A stretch of 64,000 bases of DNA. Source: Fasciolopsis buskii. Lineage: Eukaryota > Platyhelminthes > Trematoda > Plagiorchiida > Fasciolidae. Below the pieces are notes generated by a model, which was given only the letters and a program-made list of their open reading frames with translations, did no database searches and had not been told where the DNA came from. This document shows positions 49,801-58,388 of this stretch, in pieces. Where the stretch lies: positions 322,718 through 386,717 of the forward strand of contig LUCM01007344.1 in NCBI GenBank assembly GCA_008360955.1. Direction: 5' to 3'. A program made the translations under genes and the position numbers. Position 1 is the stretch's first letter, and every line of letters starts with the position of its first letter.

Positions 49801-52800
49801 TTGTACTTTATTCCCCTGAACGTTTTTAATCTTCTTTTCCTTATAATAGTTTAGTCATTTTATTGGCAGAAAAAATAAAAGATAAAGGAGAAAGGCACAT
49901 TTACATACATTTAGTAGCAGAAACATAGGTAGCACATTATAATTTAAAAGAGGGATAATAGAAAGGTAGGTAAAGTCCCAAACAATAAGACGTGTTGTAT
50001 ATTAATGTTGTAACTATCCAAACTAAGATATAAGCTGCAATAAAGGCTACAGACAGTATAGCGAAATAGGTAAAATGTAATCGTTTATTAAAATTCTGTG
50101 CCCTTTTTTGCCCCATATGTTTCCTCCCTTTTACCAAATTAAAGAAACCCAATGTTGGTAGCACGTCCCTTACCATACTTAGATCCGACATTAGTAAATA
50201 TATCCGTGCACAAAATCCTCACTTTGTCTTGACGGAAGTTCTATGCTACAGCTTGCCCATCACTTTGTTATCTTCTGAACAGCTGAACTGCACTTGTTGG
50301 CTATAATTGGTCAACGTTTTTTTGTGTAACAACCTACCTTAATTTATTCAAACCTTGTTCTGAATTTATGCAAGAGTGTCATGTGTCCTTCTGTAAAACA
50401 TCGTAGAGCATAGATAAATGTCCCATAGAACGATGACTTTTGTCTTCCTTGGTCTAAAAGTGGTTTTAGTGCAATCAGTTGTGCAGTCCTTTGGCGTTAC
50501 ATTTCATTAAATTGAGGCAGACAAACTTATTTCGCTCATCCAGTCACTGCAAGCAAACAGCAGAATACAAGTTCATGTTTACAGCTATCGCTCACTCGGG
50601 TTCACCACGTCAGGGTTATTCTCTGTGGCGTTTTCTCAGTTTTGTTGTTGAGGTGGTGACGATGATGGCCTTATCTTCCGTTGAGAATGGTGGGTTGATA
50701 TTTATGACCCAAACTTTCCGAACCACTTGTGCTACTGAGTGAAAACCAGAGTGGGTTGCAGGTTATCCTTGATCCTCCAAGGATAATGTATATTTGTTTG
50801 AGTTGCGTTTTGCACTTTTGGAGTGTAAAATGCTGTACAGCTGGAGTATTTGAACCCTAATTCTCAAGGGAGAAAATTGGTTGAAGTGGAAAGATTTAAT
50901 TACTTGGGTATCTGCATCACACCTGGTGATCTCATATTGGATGAGGTCCAAGAGCGCATACGGAAGACTTGATTAGCATATACCAGTCTGAAAAATCCGT
51001 GGCACTGGCGTTTCATCCGGTTAACTATCAAAAACCGGGTACGCTCAGCTGTCACGTCCCTTCGGTCTACGGCTCCGAAACATGGCCGCTGAGAGCAGAA
51101 AATACGTGAAGACTTTTGGCATTTGAACTTCTGCTAACATCGCGATGTTGATAGAATATGGTGGCAAGATTTTGTGGGTATCTCAAGCGTTAGAAGTAAT
51201 GTACTGATTCCTAGAGTTCAGTCTTTAGAACAGGCTCTAAATCATAATGGGTTAAATTGGCTGAAAGATGTTTTGTGCATGCCACCAGGTGGGCTGCCTC
51301 GTTGAACGCTGTTCTACGAGGCAGGTAATGGTTGAAAGATGCATTTTTCATTAGATATTGTTAAAACTGCAAAGCCTTTAGTTTTGGCCAAATCTTTGAT
51401 GGGTGCGTCGATATTTTTGGTTGCATTCGAAATTCTATTTTTCCATTCAAGCAAGAGAGGCACTCAGATAAAGTAAAAACCTGAATGTCAACTTTGGTCC
51501 ACTCGAACTTATTTCCAAACATGTTTCTAAGTGAAAAGCTTGTTGGTTGGATGTTCATTGCTAAGACTTAGAAAGATTATTTTCGGTCGTTTACGGTGTT
51601 TTGTGATCATATTGCATCTAATCTTCGACCACAAATGCTTACCAAATGTGCAAGACATTACTGGCGCTAGATTAAATGGGCTTATTGCCCCTGCGGTGTC
51701 TAATTCCTTTTCTGGCAAGAGACAATGCAAATACATTTGACGGTGAATTTACATAGCAAAAATTACGCGGGACTAAGTTAAAGTTCAGATAACTTGAAAT
51801 TGATGTGCATGACATAACCACTTTATTTATTGCTATTACTGGGGATAACGCAACAGCTTGAAGTCCAAACTGGTACTGAAAGTTTGCTGATCGAGTGGAA
51901 TCTATTCAACGTCTGTAACTGGTATTAAGTAGTGTTTAATTTGAACAAGTATGACAAGATTAAATGAATTTCGTAGATGTATTTCTATCAATATTTATTT
52001 CGAGAGTGACGGAATGCATAATTTAGAATGCTTATTTTATTCTTTTAACGGTTCATAGGCCAAAATCAAACAGAATATTGCTAAACGTTTCGTTGGCTTA
52101 TATCGTTGTCCCCTGGCAACTTGAAATACGTAAAAGGTACTTCAGTCGGTCAGATATTTTGTCAGTATGATCATATGAGAACGGCAGCAAGGTGGCCGTT
52201 GCTAGCTTAGGCAGAACTTTTCATAAAAGTCCACACCTGAAGGTATCACAAACAGAATGCCAACAACTCCACCTAAACGATGTATCCATGATACCAAACC
52301 GCATTCGCCACTAATGCTACTCAAGCTGACCGCACGCATTGCGAAGGGTTGGATTTTGCATATTTTACACTAAGAGCATCTTCCCCAAACTGTTTGAATC
52401 GAGTTAACTATCTTTGAGCATCTGCAACAAGAAATGCGATGGTAAATCGATTTTCCGATTGCTATCTCCAAACAAAATAAACTGCAAAAATAAAAGAATC
52501 TAAATGCGTTAAGAACTTTAAAATTTGCCTCCATCACATTTGCTTTTTATGCAGTGCTGCAGGGTCTGCTAGGACAACTCCATTAGATAGATCTTCTTTA
52601 TATGTATAGTAGTCTATCTGGTTTTGACTATAAACCTAAACTAGGTCATACGTTCCCCGACAGAATAGTCTGCGCATAAAAACAAGGGAACTACATTGAG
52701 TTTCGTGTGATAGAATTTATGGTATGTAATATTTGTCAGGCTTCATAATAATGCTAGGTAATGCATTCACTCATTATTGTTTTTACCTCTTAGCTTTTAT

Positions 52801-53039
52801 TTCCAGATCGTGAAACGATGGGCAATTGTCTTTCTCAATCGAAGGACAATCAAGTGCTACGCATTGATCAGTGCGAGGAATGGATTATCAAACGTGCCAA
52901 TGCATGGTGTGAAAATTTGATTGCGTCACTTCAGAAGGAAGAAGTGATGCAACGGCACACGAATCGCGTCACGGAGATCAATTTATTCATAGACAGTCAG
53001 CGGACCGAGTTGGATTCGTTCGATCTTTCGACCATTTAG
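36344..53039 (+). CDS. DRC3: dynein regulatory complex subunit 3 (nine exons; start exon missing)
   Basis: Joined exons: 36344-36505, 38166-38282, 39662-39828, 39886-40032, 43125-43357, 44814-44988, 46628-46831, 48254-48371, 52807-53039. Codon phase closes at every junction and gives about 517 residues plus an unknown N-terminus. Vertebrate DRC3 has about 523. Residues 1-54 are the N-terminal segment ([14 protein letters not shown]), about 54-197 five to six leucine-rich repeats ([29 protein letters not shown]) with an LRR cap (YLDYKRI). About 205-250 and 285-400 are charged helices likely to form coiled coils. The C-terminus ([11 protein letters not shown]) parallels the vertebrate end. DRC3 is part of the nexin-dynein regulatory complex, linking doublets and controlling dynein in motile cilia. 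Seven introns are GT-AG and one AT-AC. Identity rests on remembered vertebrate DRC3 aligned by eye. Confidence 0.9.
38166..38282 (+). CDS. DRC3: DRC3 exon, first leucine-rich repeats
   Basis: Acceptor 'ttgttttttag' ends at 38165; the first two bases complete an Asn codon with the previous exon, giving [11 protein letters not shown]. Encodes [18 protein letters not shown], a canonical LRR, and LTWL; donor G|gtaagt after 38282, phase 1. Nearly identical in layout to vertebrate 'NILRIdNL ... [15 protein letters not shown]'. Confidence 0.9.
39662..39828 (+). CDS. DRC3: DRC3 exon, LRR 3-5
   Basis: Acceptor 'ggcttgcag' ends at 39661; AT plus the previous G gives Asp, then [29 protein letters not shown] and [14 protein letters not shown]. 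Donor GAT|gtgaga after 39828, phase 0. These match the vertebrate LRR blocks 'DLSFNNIE', 'LSLFNNRI', 'LSLGNNRID'. Confidence 0.9.
39886..40032 (+). CDS. DRC3: DRC3 exon, last LRR and LRR cap
   Basis: Encodes [19 protein letters not shown] and the LRRcap-like [17 protein letters not shown]. Acceptor 'tatatgtag' ends at 39885, donor ATG|gtaagc after 40032, phase 0. The intron before it (39829-39885) is only 57 bases; read-through would meet TGA, so the intron is required. Confidence 0.9.
40668..42245 (+). mobile_element. CR1-like LINE fragment inside a DRC3 intron
   Basis: Lies in the intron 40033-43124, same strand as the gene. [12 protein letters not shown] near 40729-40764 is the basic 'RRG.RAGr' block ahead of the CR1 endonuclease. 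NIRSRFTKM and [13 protein letters not shown] near 40820-40941 give the first endonuclease block and the catalytic Glu ('TEtWLd..i'). [11 protein letters not shown] near 41250-41280 is the GDFN block. [17 protein letters not shown] near 42023-42073, [13 protein letters not shown] near 42144-42182, and then a worn 'RFQSIAIT', are the RT entry blocks ('GPDgip...LK', 'W+.a.V.PiPK', 'yRPIslt'). It ends before RT motif A. Frameshifts are many. Confidence 0.75.
43125..43357 (+). CDS. DRC3: DRC3 exon, start of coiled coil
   Basis: Acceptor 'ctttccttttaaag' ends at 43124. Encodes [19 protein letters not shown], a Glu/Lys/Arg-rich helix, [20 protein letters not shown] and LPLVMEVVD, ending with CA (phase 2). 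The next bases are ATATCCTTT, a U12-type AT-AC donor. Vertebrate DRC3 has the same order ('HQYSIDELK', 'FVEHLNG..LFDSM', 'LPGVGELLE'). Reading on instead gives a stop after about 20 foreign codons. Confidence 0.85.
43812..43848. repeat. (ATT)n microsatellite
   Basis: About twelve perfect ATT units inside the AT-AC intron. It could be the worn 3' tail of a LINE, since the window's CR1-like copies end in ATT units. Confidence 0.9.
43981..44378 (-). repeat. 398-bp dispersed repeat, copy 2 (in the AT-AC intron)
   Basis: Twin of 28803-29200 with two differences found. B-box-like GGTTCGAGCCC on the - strand at 44213-44223. The left flank is TA-rich, the right end sharp. It is inserted opposite to DRC3 transcription and abuts the RTE fragment at 44379. 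Confidence 0.8.
44379..44545 (-). mobile_element. RTE LINE fragment
   Basis: On the - strand reads [20 protein letters not shown] then VLGED, the RTE C-terminal block 'CLR.iar..WehRvSN.EVRrRvlG'. Only about 160 bases are recognisable. It belongs to the DRC3 intron 43358-44813. Confidence 0.65.
44814..44988 (+). CDS. DRC3: DRC3 exon, coiled coil
   Basis: The first base G completes CAG with the previous exon across the AT-AC intron. Then [40 protein letters not shown] and FLDYKQH. Donor CAT|gtaagt after 44988, phase 0. Vertebrate counterpart 'YKDKFV..C..IFEYGLKQQEKRKTE'. Confidence 0.85.
45782..46180 (+). other. unassigned open frames in a DRC3 intron
   Basis: Two open stretches in one frame (45782-46009 and 46037-46255) separated by one TAA at 46007. 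The first is basic ([18 protein letters not shown]). The second has a [10 protein letters not shown] motif with a CxxC pair. I do not recognise a family; it may be a decayed inserted copy of a gene or repeat. No splice sites link it to DRC3. Confidence 0.25.
46189..46236. repeat. TA-rich simple repeat
   Basis: Imperfect (TA)n with interspersed TGTA units in the DRC3 intron 44989-46627. Similar short TA-rich tracts lie at 32254-32279, 37910-37929 and 40463-40490. Confidence 0.85.
46628..46831 (+). CDS. DRC3: DRC3 exon, long helix
   Basis: Acceptor 'ctcctgttccag' ends at 46627. Encodes [39 protein letters not shown] and [17 protein letters not shown]. Donor CAG|gtgatc after 46831, phase 0. Closest to vertebrate 'LTLEMQLVEQLEE...MFERNI.DMVG.FIENVQ', the most conserved stretch after the LRRs. 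Confidence 0.9.
48254..48371 (+). CDS. DRC3: DRC3 exon, helix to C-terminal domain
   Basis: Acceptor 'ttccaccgtgcag' ends at 48253. Encodes [20 protein letters not shown] and PNDTEQV. The donor is set at GTTG|gtttct after 48371 (phase 1), because joining to 52807 then reads EQVDRETM, matching vertebrate 'FVDKDTI'. Stopping at CAG|gttggt instead leaves the phase wrong for the last exon. The donor is weak but the frame decides. Confidence 0.8.
49937..50191 (-). CDS. small membrane-type ORF, antisense in a DRC3 intron
   Basis: An 84-codon frame from ATG to TAA on the strand opposite DRC3, within the intron 48372-52806. The N-terminal 45 residues are charged and basic ([17 protein letters not shown]). 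Then a hydrophobic stretch of about 25 residues ([20 protein letters not shown]) would form one membrane segment, with aromatic residues to the end. An AATAAA on the - strand lies at about 49863-49868, some 70 bases past the stop. No family recognised. ORFs of this length arise by chance in this window, so it may not be a gene. Confidence 0.2.
   Translation of the reverse strand: MSDLSMVRDVLPTLGFFNLVKGRKHMGQKRAQNFNKRLHFTYFAILSVAFIAAYILVWIVTTLIYNTSYCLGLYLPFYYPSFKL
50795..51345 (+). mobile_element. RTE LINE C-terminal fragment in a DRC3 intron
   Basis: In several + frames: [20 protein letters not shown] near 50896-50945 ('v..F.YLGs.isp.G.v..Ei' in RTE), then [28 protein letters not shown] near 51001-51060, and a C-terminal block with [13 protein letters not shown] near 51248-51286 ('hRLRWLGHVLRMP' in the family). 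It is a second, more diverged RTE copy, unrelated in position to the one at 23.8-27.4 kb. Confidence 0.7.
52807..53039 (+). CDS. DRC3: DRC3 last exon, C-terminal domain
   Basis: Acceptor 'cttttatttccag' ends at 52806; AT completes Asp from the previous exon. Encodes [38 protein letters not shown] and [20 protein letters not shown], then stop TAG at 53037-53039. Vertebrate DRC3 ends with the same blocks ('INSWCTRLID.I..DE.MRNR.RV.EIN.YID...SELD'). Confidence 0.9.
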
Positions 53040-53096
53040 AAATAGCAAACCAACTCGATCATGATGAAAACCAGCAGGGCTATCATGTTAAGAATG

Positions 53097-53107
53097 AATA
53101 AAATAAA
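53097..53107 (+). terminator. DRC3 polyadenylation signals
   Basis: Two overlapping AATAAA hexamers at 53097-53102 and 53102-53107, about 60 bases after the DRC3 stop. Confidence 0.75.
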
Positions 53108-53723
53108 GTAGTTTTGACCCTGTTTTAGTCTTCAAAAAGGAACCTAGTGTATCTGCCATAACCATGAGAATATGATTCTTCTGTTTGAATGCGGTTTTCC
53201 AATGCATCGTTCTGCAGATATACTTCGGTCTTGAAGCATACGAAAACGGAATCACTTGGCATGCAGTGCATGGTCGAAAGCCAAATTTTGCTTGAGAAAT
53301 CAATGGATAGTCAAACAATAATATAAGCAATCATTAAAAAACGATACCGTCATGGGAATCTGCATTCTGGCGAATTCGTAAAGTTGAAGCAGGCCACAAA
53401 TGATAGATGATAAGGAGACAAGAATTCTGAGCTTCCCAATATGCATCAACTAACGATAATCAGTGAGCCATTGTGGAAAGTGGACGAGAAACAGATACCA
53501 GCTGGCATTCATTGGAGCTAACTTGCTTGTGCACTAATGATCATTCGATATGAAACTTTACACCAGCATTCCCTGAAATATAACGGTACTGTATAGTTTA
53601 TAGATTTCCTCAAGCAAAATGTATGGTAAATTATTAGGAGAGGGATATTTTACAATGCAGTTTACTTTATTTGTGTAATGCTGAAAGCATCTCTCAACCT
53701 GACAACAATCAGAAACAAATTAC

Positions 53724-53891
53724 TTGCCTTTTGCACATGTGCGAACTGTAGGCCAAACATTTGCTCGTCACATGCTAAAGTGTTTGCCGCAAATTCATCC
53801 CACAGTATGCAAAGAACCCGACAGTCTTTAGATTTTTGATTTTCTATTAATCTAAGTTTTGAGCACTTACAATAATCAGGCGATTGACGAA
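53724..53891 (-). CDS. possible cysteine-rich exon
   Basis: Open - strand segment bounded by an acceptor-like 'tttcctttctgcaag' (right) and a donor-like GCAA|gtaatt (left), 168 bases. Encodes RQSPDYCKCSKLRLIENQK then DCRVLCILWDEFAANTLAC. Cys spacing CxC, x14, CxxxC. No family recognised. Splice-like borders are common by chance, so this is tentative. Confidence 0.2.
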
Positions 53892-54128
53892 CTTGCAGAA
53901 AGGAAATAGAATTTTTCTGCATCCATTAATTTTACACTCGCGTGCTTAGTTGATTGGTTTATGAACTTTTCTCTGCCTACAATAAAATGTCATCTCTTCG
54001 TTTCACTGGAAGCAGATTTGTCATTAGTCTAGCATTAATGCGTTTTATACACTCAAAGTCGTGTCGATATAGAGCACATCTAATTTTTTATCTTATATGA
54101 TGCAACGCAGTTCTCGGCACACCTTTAG

Positions 54129-54338
54129 GTGTCTAGCGAAGTGTGGTCCAAAAAAGACTGTTGTCCAAAACATTCCACGGATAACAACGACCGTGAGAAC
54201 GGCGTTTGTAAAGTTTTCCCTTGTTACATCTGGCAAAACAGCAAAATCTGTCTCGAAGTTGACTCAAATTGCAGCTCCAAACTAACGCTCACAAGAGACA
54301 TCCGACAGTACCTATCAAAGTGTCCTATAACTCGGTGA
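54129..54338 (+). CDS. possible cysteine-rich terminal exon
   Basis: Directly follows an acceptor-like 'acacctttag' and runs 69 codons to TGA. Seven Cys in about 55 residues (DCCPKHS, VCKVFPCYIWQ, KICLEVDSNC, SKCPITR) suggest a disulphide-rich secreted or extracellular domain. An in-frame TAG just upstream means it must be spliced to an unseen exon if real. No family recognised. Confidence 0.25.
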   Translation: MSSEVWSKKDCCPKHSTDNNDRENGVCKVFPCYIWQNSKICLEVDSNCSSKLTLTRDIRQYLSKCPITR

Positions 54339-55755
54339 CCGAGGTACTTCTAGTTATTGCTTGGCTGGCCGTTACACTGTTTTGAATACTCAGATTTCGC
54401 TTAGTTTCTAACTGGCATGTAATGAAGTTGCAGCATTGCTAGCTTTAGACTTTACGCTTTTCATGCAAAAAATTCACTTTGTGATTTGTCGGTTAGATGC
54501 GCTTTAATGACGGCTTAAAACTGCAAAAATTCACTCATTTGGTTCTTCCTAAATTTGCGACACTTTTACAAACCAAAACTTTAATTCAACTAAGCTAGCT
54601 GTGTTATACCGGACTGTGACCAGTAAGAAAAATCTCAAGTGTTTTCATCATTCACAAAACTATTTTTATTTCCGAGTCAGCGAACAAGGACTAACAGGTA
54701 AACTGATTTTTATAATCTCATGCTCTGTTTTTATTATTACCGATGTAATCATTCCGGTACGCAGTCGTGGCTCATGATCAATGGCGGAGAAATTAGTATC
54801 TGTGTGAATTACTTCAAAACGATATGATGGGGATCGGTGTATAAAGTTTTCCAATTAAGAGGAATAAAACCTCTGCCAAAAGATTTCAGCAAATGAATGC
54901 AGTCTTCAACAGTACTAACCATACAATAGGGAGCTCTTCGTGATAAGAATAAACGAAGAAATTTCAATGGGCACCTAAATATCAAGCATCACTTCACCAT
55001 TTCAAATTGATTTGACCATTACAGATCAGTCATCAAGCAGCTTTAGGATGCTGTTTGGACATACTTTGGGCTCATCAAAGAAGAACGTCACTCTGCAAAT
55101 GAGGCACATATTAAGATAAATTCCGAATGCTGCTACAAATGTCACACGATTTTCCCGCCTGGCAAATTTCTCCTCGGGTCAGCAAATAAGCCATAAGGCA
55201 GTCAAGCGATACATCTGCGGATCACCTAATCACCATATTCTATCTTTCACGGTTTTTGTGATGCTGAGTCAGGCCTTGGGGCTGTGCGCCAAGTCAATCA
55301 TTTAAGAGCATTGATCTCCTGATAGTTTCAAAAGGAAATCGTTGGATTACTGTCCACACACGAAATAATCAAATATTCTTCTAGTAGGTCACATTGATTT
55401 GCATCCATTTGTGAAGCACGCCAGCAAATGGGACTTCAAAAAATTGTGTAATTTTGGTTGTGACAGGCGCCGTCCTGAATGAACTACTATTCCGAGATTT
55501 TGATATTTTACTTCGGGGATCTGAAATAAACTTGGACAAATGCACAGAGATCGAAAGTTTTTATGAACCGAATACACTGCTCACAACACAGTGGAAACGT
55601 CGAAACTAGATTCATTATCCTGTGTAGAAAAGAAACAAAAACGGTTCAGTACTCACGGACAAGGATTGAGAAAAAATCGCTTTTGAGTGGATGTGGTTCA
55701 CTAGTTGTTACTTCCTTAACGCACAGGGTGGCAATGCTACTACGGTAAACGTCGC

Positions 55756-55890
55756 ATGCTTCCTTATCTGAAATGTGGAAGATTGAAGGAAAAACTAATA
55801 AAACAAGACTCAGCCATTGTTATCAACAAAATTTACGAGAGCAAATTGAGAACAGCGACGCGCCCGCTAAGTAAATATATGAATGTTTTT
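55756..55890 (+). mobile_element. Penelope-like element fragment
   Basis: LPYLKCGRLKEKLI followed by INKIYESKLRTATRPLSKYM parallels the PLE segment between RT and GIY-YIG ('LPf.gd.ls..i...l..ai...f.aaKL...f.trP'). Only about 45 codons are recognisable. Confidence 0.45.
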
Positions 55891-57432
55891 GAAGTATTTT
55901 GGAAAAGCTTTAAGTTGGGGGAAAATGGGATCATTTTACACTTGCATCCATAGGTTAGTATCTTCTACCAAATATCCTTATCCTCAAATTTACAGTATTT
56001 TGCAGAAATAATGTGCCTATCTTAAACCCGCAACGTGCCATAGATCAGCTGTGTTGTTCAATCGAAGGTACCCACTCTCACAAACGGGTAAATATCAGCT
56101 GAATTTTGTATAATAATTTTTTCCTTGAATTTAAGATAAATTTTTTTATTATTTATGCCATAGAACAATATCAAATTTACAGACTAGTGAGTGTAACGTC
56201 CTCAGTGACTACTTTGTGCGCATGTTTTTGCCCAAACGTCTACCAAGCCAATTTTGAAATAATCGTTTTATTAAAATTAACTTCATTCTCGACCGACCAT
56301 TTTCAATAAAGACATGCGACCATCAGTTTTACGGGACGTTTTAAGGGAATTCACGCTTGAAGTTAACATTTCTTTAAAATTATGATGACTTATTTCGCTT
56401 CTGTCTTATAACAGATAGTTTGACCTAGACGTCGTATAAGAGTCTAACCAGACTGTGGATACGCATCATTAACTGTTATCCTAAACTGAGTACTCTCGTC
56501 GCAATGACAATAATATTCAATCTCAAAGACAAATCTTTTCCCCAGATGTGTGCTGCGTATGAACAGTGGACAGTCGAGTGGTTCACTTTACAGCTTACTT
56601 TATTGCCAGTCAGCAGCAACTGTGAGAATGAAACCAATTTCGATATTGGTAAATAAATGTCTTCCTGTCTGGGTTGAATGAAAGTTAAATAGAAATTGAA
56701 GAACTGTTTAAAAATAAGAGGAACAATTGGGTATTCAACAAAAGGTTTACGGAGAATCATCCATTCAGCAATTAGAATTTGTGCAACTGCTTCCATGTCA
56801 TGGTCAAAAACGAAAATTCACTTGTTATGCTTTTTTCTTGTGCGCATTCATTTTCTTTCTACTGAATTATTTCACTAAGTAAAAATGACAGGAATAATAA
56901 AATGCAACCGAAATTCTCTCCTTCTATAACAAATTGATTTCCATTGGCATAAAATTGCGAAGGAAATTCGACGGAGCCCTCATTCGTCCATCGTTTATGA
57001 GTCGGTTTTGTTTCGTGGACCATTTAAAACTATAATCTCATTCGGATTTTTTGTCACAGTAAGACAGACTCCGGCGTTTTTTTTAGCCCTATTGGCGATG
57101 ACGGGTCCTGAACAAAATCATTTGAATTTCACCAAAATTAGTAACCTATAATAGAACAGAACGAGAACGCGAAAATTGGTAAAATACTGACTGCTTTTGC
57201 CTACAACAGCAGTGGGATTTTGTATTTGTTTATTATTTAGACATGTTCACACAACAGTCCAGTTTGTTGTTCTCTCATTTTAACACCCGAATAAATTTAC
57301 TGAGGCAAGAAGCATGCGACTGTTCGCCTTGACCCATCTATTCTTAGAACCAAACGCTGACAAGAAAAGAAAAATTACGGAACCTAGCCGAGAGTCTTCC
57401 TTTTTAAGATTGCGATAGTTGGTAGAAAAACG
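55891..57432. other. unassigned stretch
   Basis: AT-rich. The - strand frame 56476-56796 (106 codons) has no recognised motif. Nothing else seen. Confidence 0.35.
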
Positions 57433-57690
57433 TCACGAGTTATTAGTTTTGAAACTGGCTTTGCTAAGTAAATAATCTAGACTTTTCGCTTTACACAAAA
57501 TGGCATACAAAACAGCCTTTTGGTGGAAACTGATGAAGTCCTTTTTGAAATACTTATTTACATTACGATGGCTGCGACTGTCAACCATATTTCCTGCTGC
57601 ACTGTCAATAAATATATTGCAACCACTAACGAAGATTCCAAACGATCGTCGAGTAACTGACCACATGTCCGTTGGTGTGTGGTAGTAGTA
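57433..57690 (-). mobile_element. Penelope-like element RT fragment
   Basis: On the - strand GNMVDSRSHRNVNKYFKK then SFHQKAVLYAILCKAKSL matches the PLE block '(s)vyRKpThTn.Yf.f.SfHP..hKkavvyaL..RA'. Short and diverged; strand and family moderately sure. Confidence 0.5.
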
Positions 57691-57696
57691 TATTGG

Positions 57697-57950
57697 ATGG
57701 TTTCATGAAATAATTTACTGAGATATGAATGCTCAACTCACCATTTCGAAACCGCGGAAGCATTATGCGGCTGTTTTATCCTTGATAGGAATGATGAGCA
57801 GTGCATATCCACCGTGCCCGAACTGGGACGCAAACCCGAGACGAAGGATTTCGAGTCGAACGCCTTAGCCATTACCATAGCGGGCAGGCACTGAATCGTT
57901 TGTTCAAATTCACCACGACGTTGCATATATCTGTCACTGATTTGCACGGC
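57697..57950 (-). mobile_element. tRNA-derived SINE, copy B
   Basis: Reverse-strand copy of the family at 19267-19531. tRNA-like head at 57885-57816, with GCCCG and CGGGC ends and ATGGCTAAGGCGTTCGACTC identical to copy A. The module reads GCACTGCTCATCATTCCT and then CAAGGATAAAAC, so GAAAC has decayed to TAAAAC. The 3' end 'aaattatttcatgaaa' is at 57702-57717. Confidence 0.75.
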
Positions 57951-58075
57951 CACGGGCTGCTAGTGCGACCCCTACTGATAGGTGACTTCCCTGCATCTAG
58001 CTTAGGCACGACGAAGGCATTGGAAGTGACCTATCCAGCTTGGTTGCTTAGTATGTGTTGATAGCAGATTAGTTG

Positions 58076-58125
58076 TTTTCATGAAATAATTCACCTTGTG
58101 ATATCATCTCCCAACTCGCCACTAG
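58076..58125 (-). mobile_element. SINE 3'-end fragment, copy C
   Basis: Reverse-strand copy of only the 3' end: 'gatatcacaaggtgaattatt', then 'tcatgaaaa', on the - strand. It lies between copies B and D. Confidence 0.5.
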
Positions 58126-58169
58126 GGAACCGTTTATCAATGGGGTTCGATTGCTGTGCTTTATCCGCA

Positions 58170-58388
58170 CGTGGTGGTGTAAATCAGTGCCGGATGGGTG
58201 CAAAATCATGTGGTGAAGTTCAGCAAACCGTTGAGTGCCTGCCCGGCAGCTTAATGGCTAAAGCTTTCGACTCGAAATCGTTCATCTCGGGTACGCGTCC
58301 CAGTTCGGGCACGGCGGATGCGCACTGCTTCTAGGGTTTCTAAATGATACGCTGGGCGTTGATATCACATGGCAAATAATTTCATGAG
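58170..58388 (+). mobile_element. tRNA-derived SINE, copy D
   Basis: tRNA-like head at 58241-58310 (GCCCG/CGGGC ends, AATGGCTAAAGC and TTCGACTCGAAATC arms, GGTACGCGTCC B-box-like). The upstream part 'atcatgtggtgaagtt' matches copy A. The hammerhead-like module is largely lost (GCACTGCTTCTAGGG). The 3' end 'gatatcacatgg ... tttcatga' is at 58361-58387. Confidence 0.7.

Larger units (their letters stand above)
53108..55755. other. downstream region with unassigned coding-like frames
   Basis: No recognised gene. Two cysteine-rich frames on opposite strands (53724-53891 and 54129-54338) are listed separately. A - strand frame at 54666-54854 is open and followed by AATAAA but has no family. The remainder holds only short ORFs. 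Confidence 0.35.
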
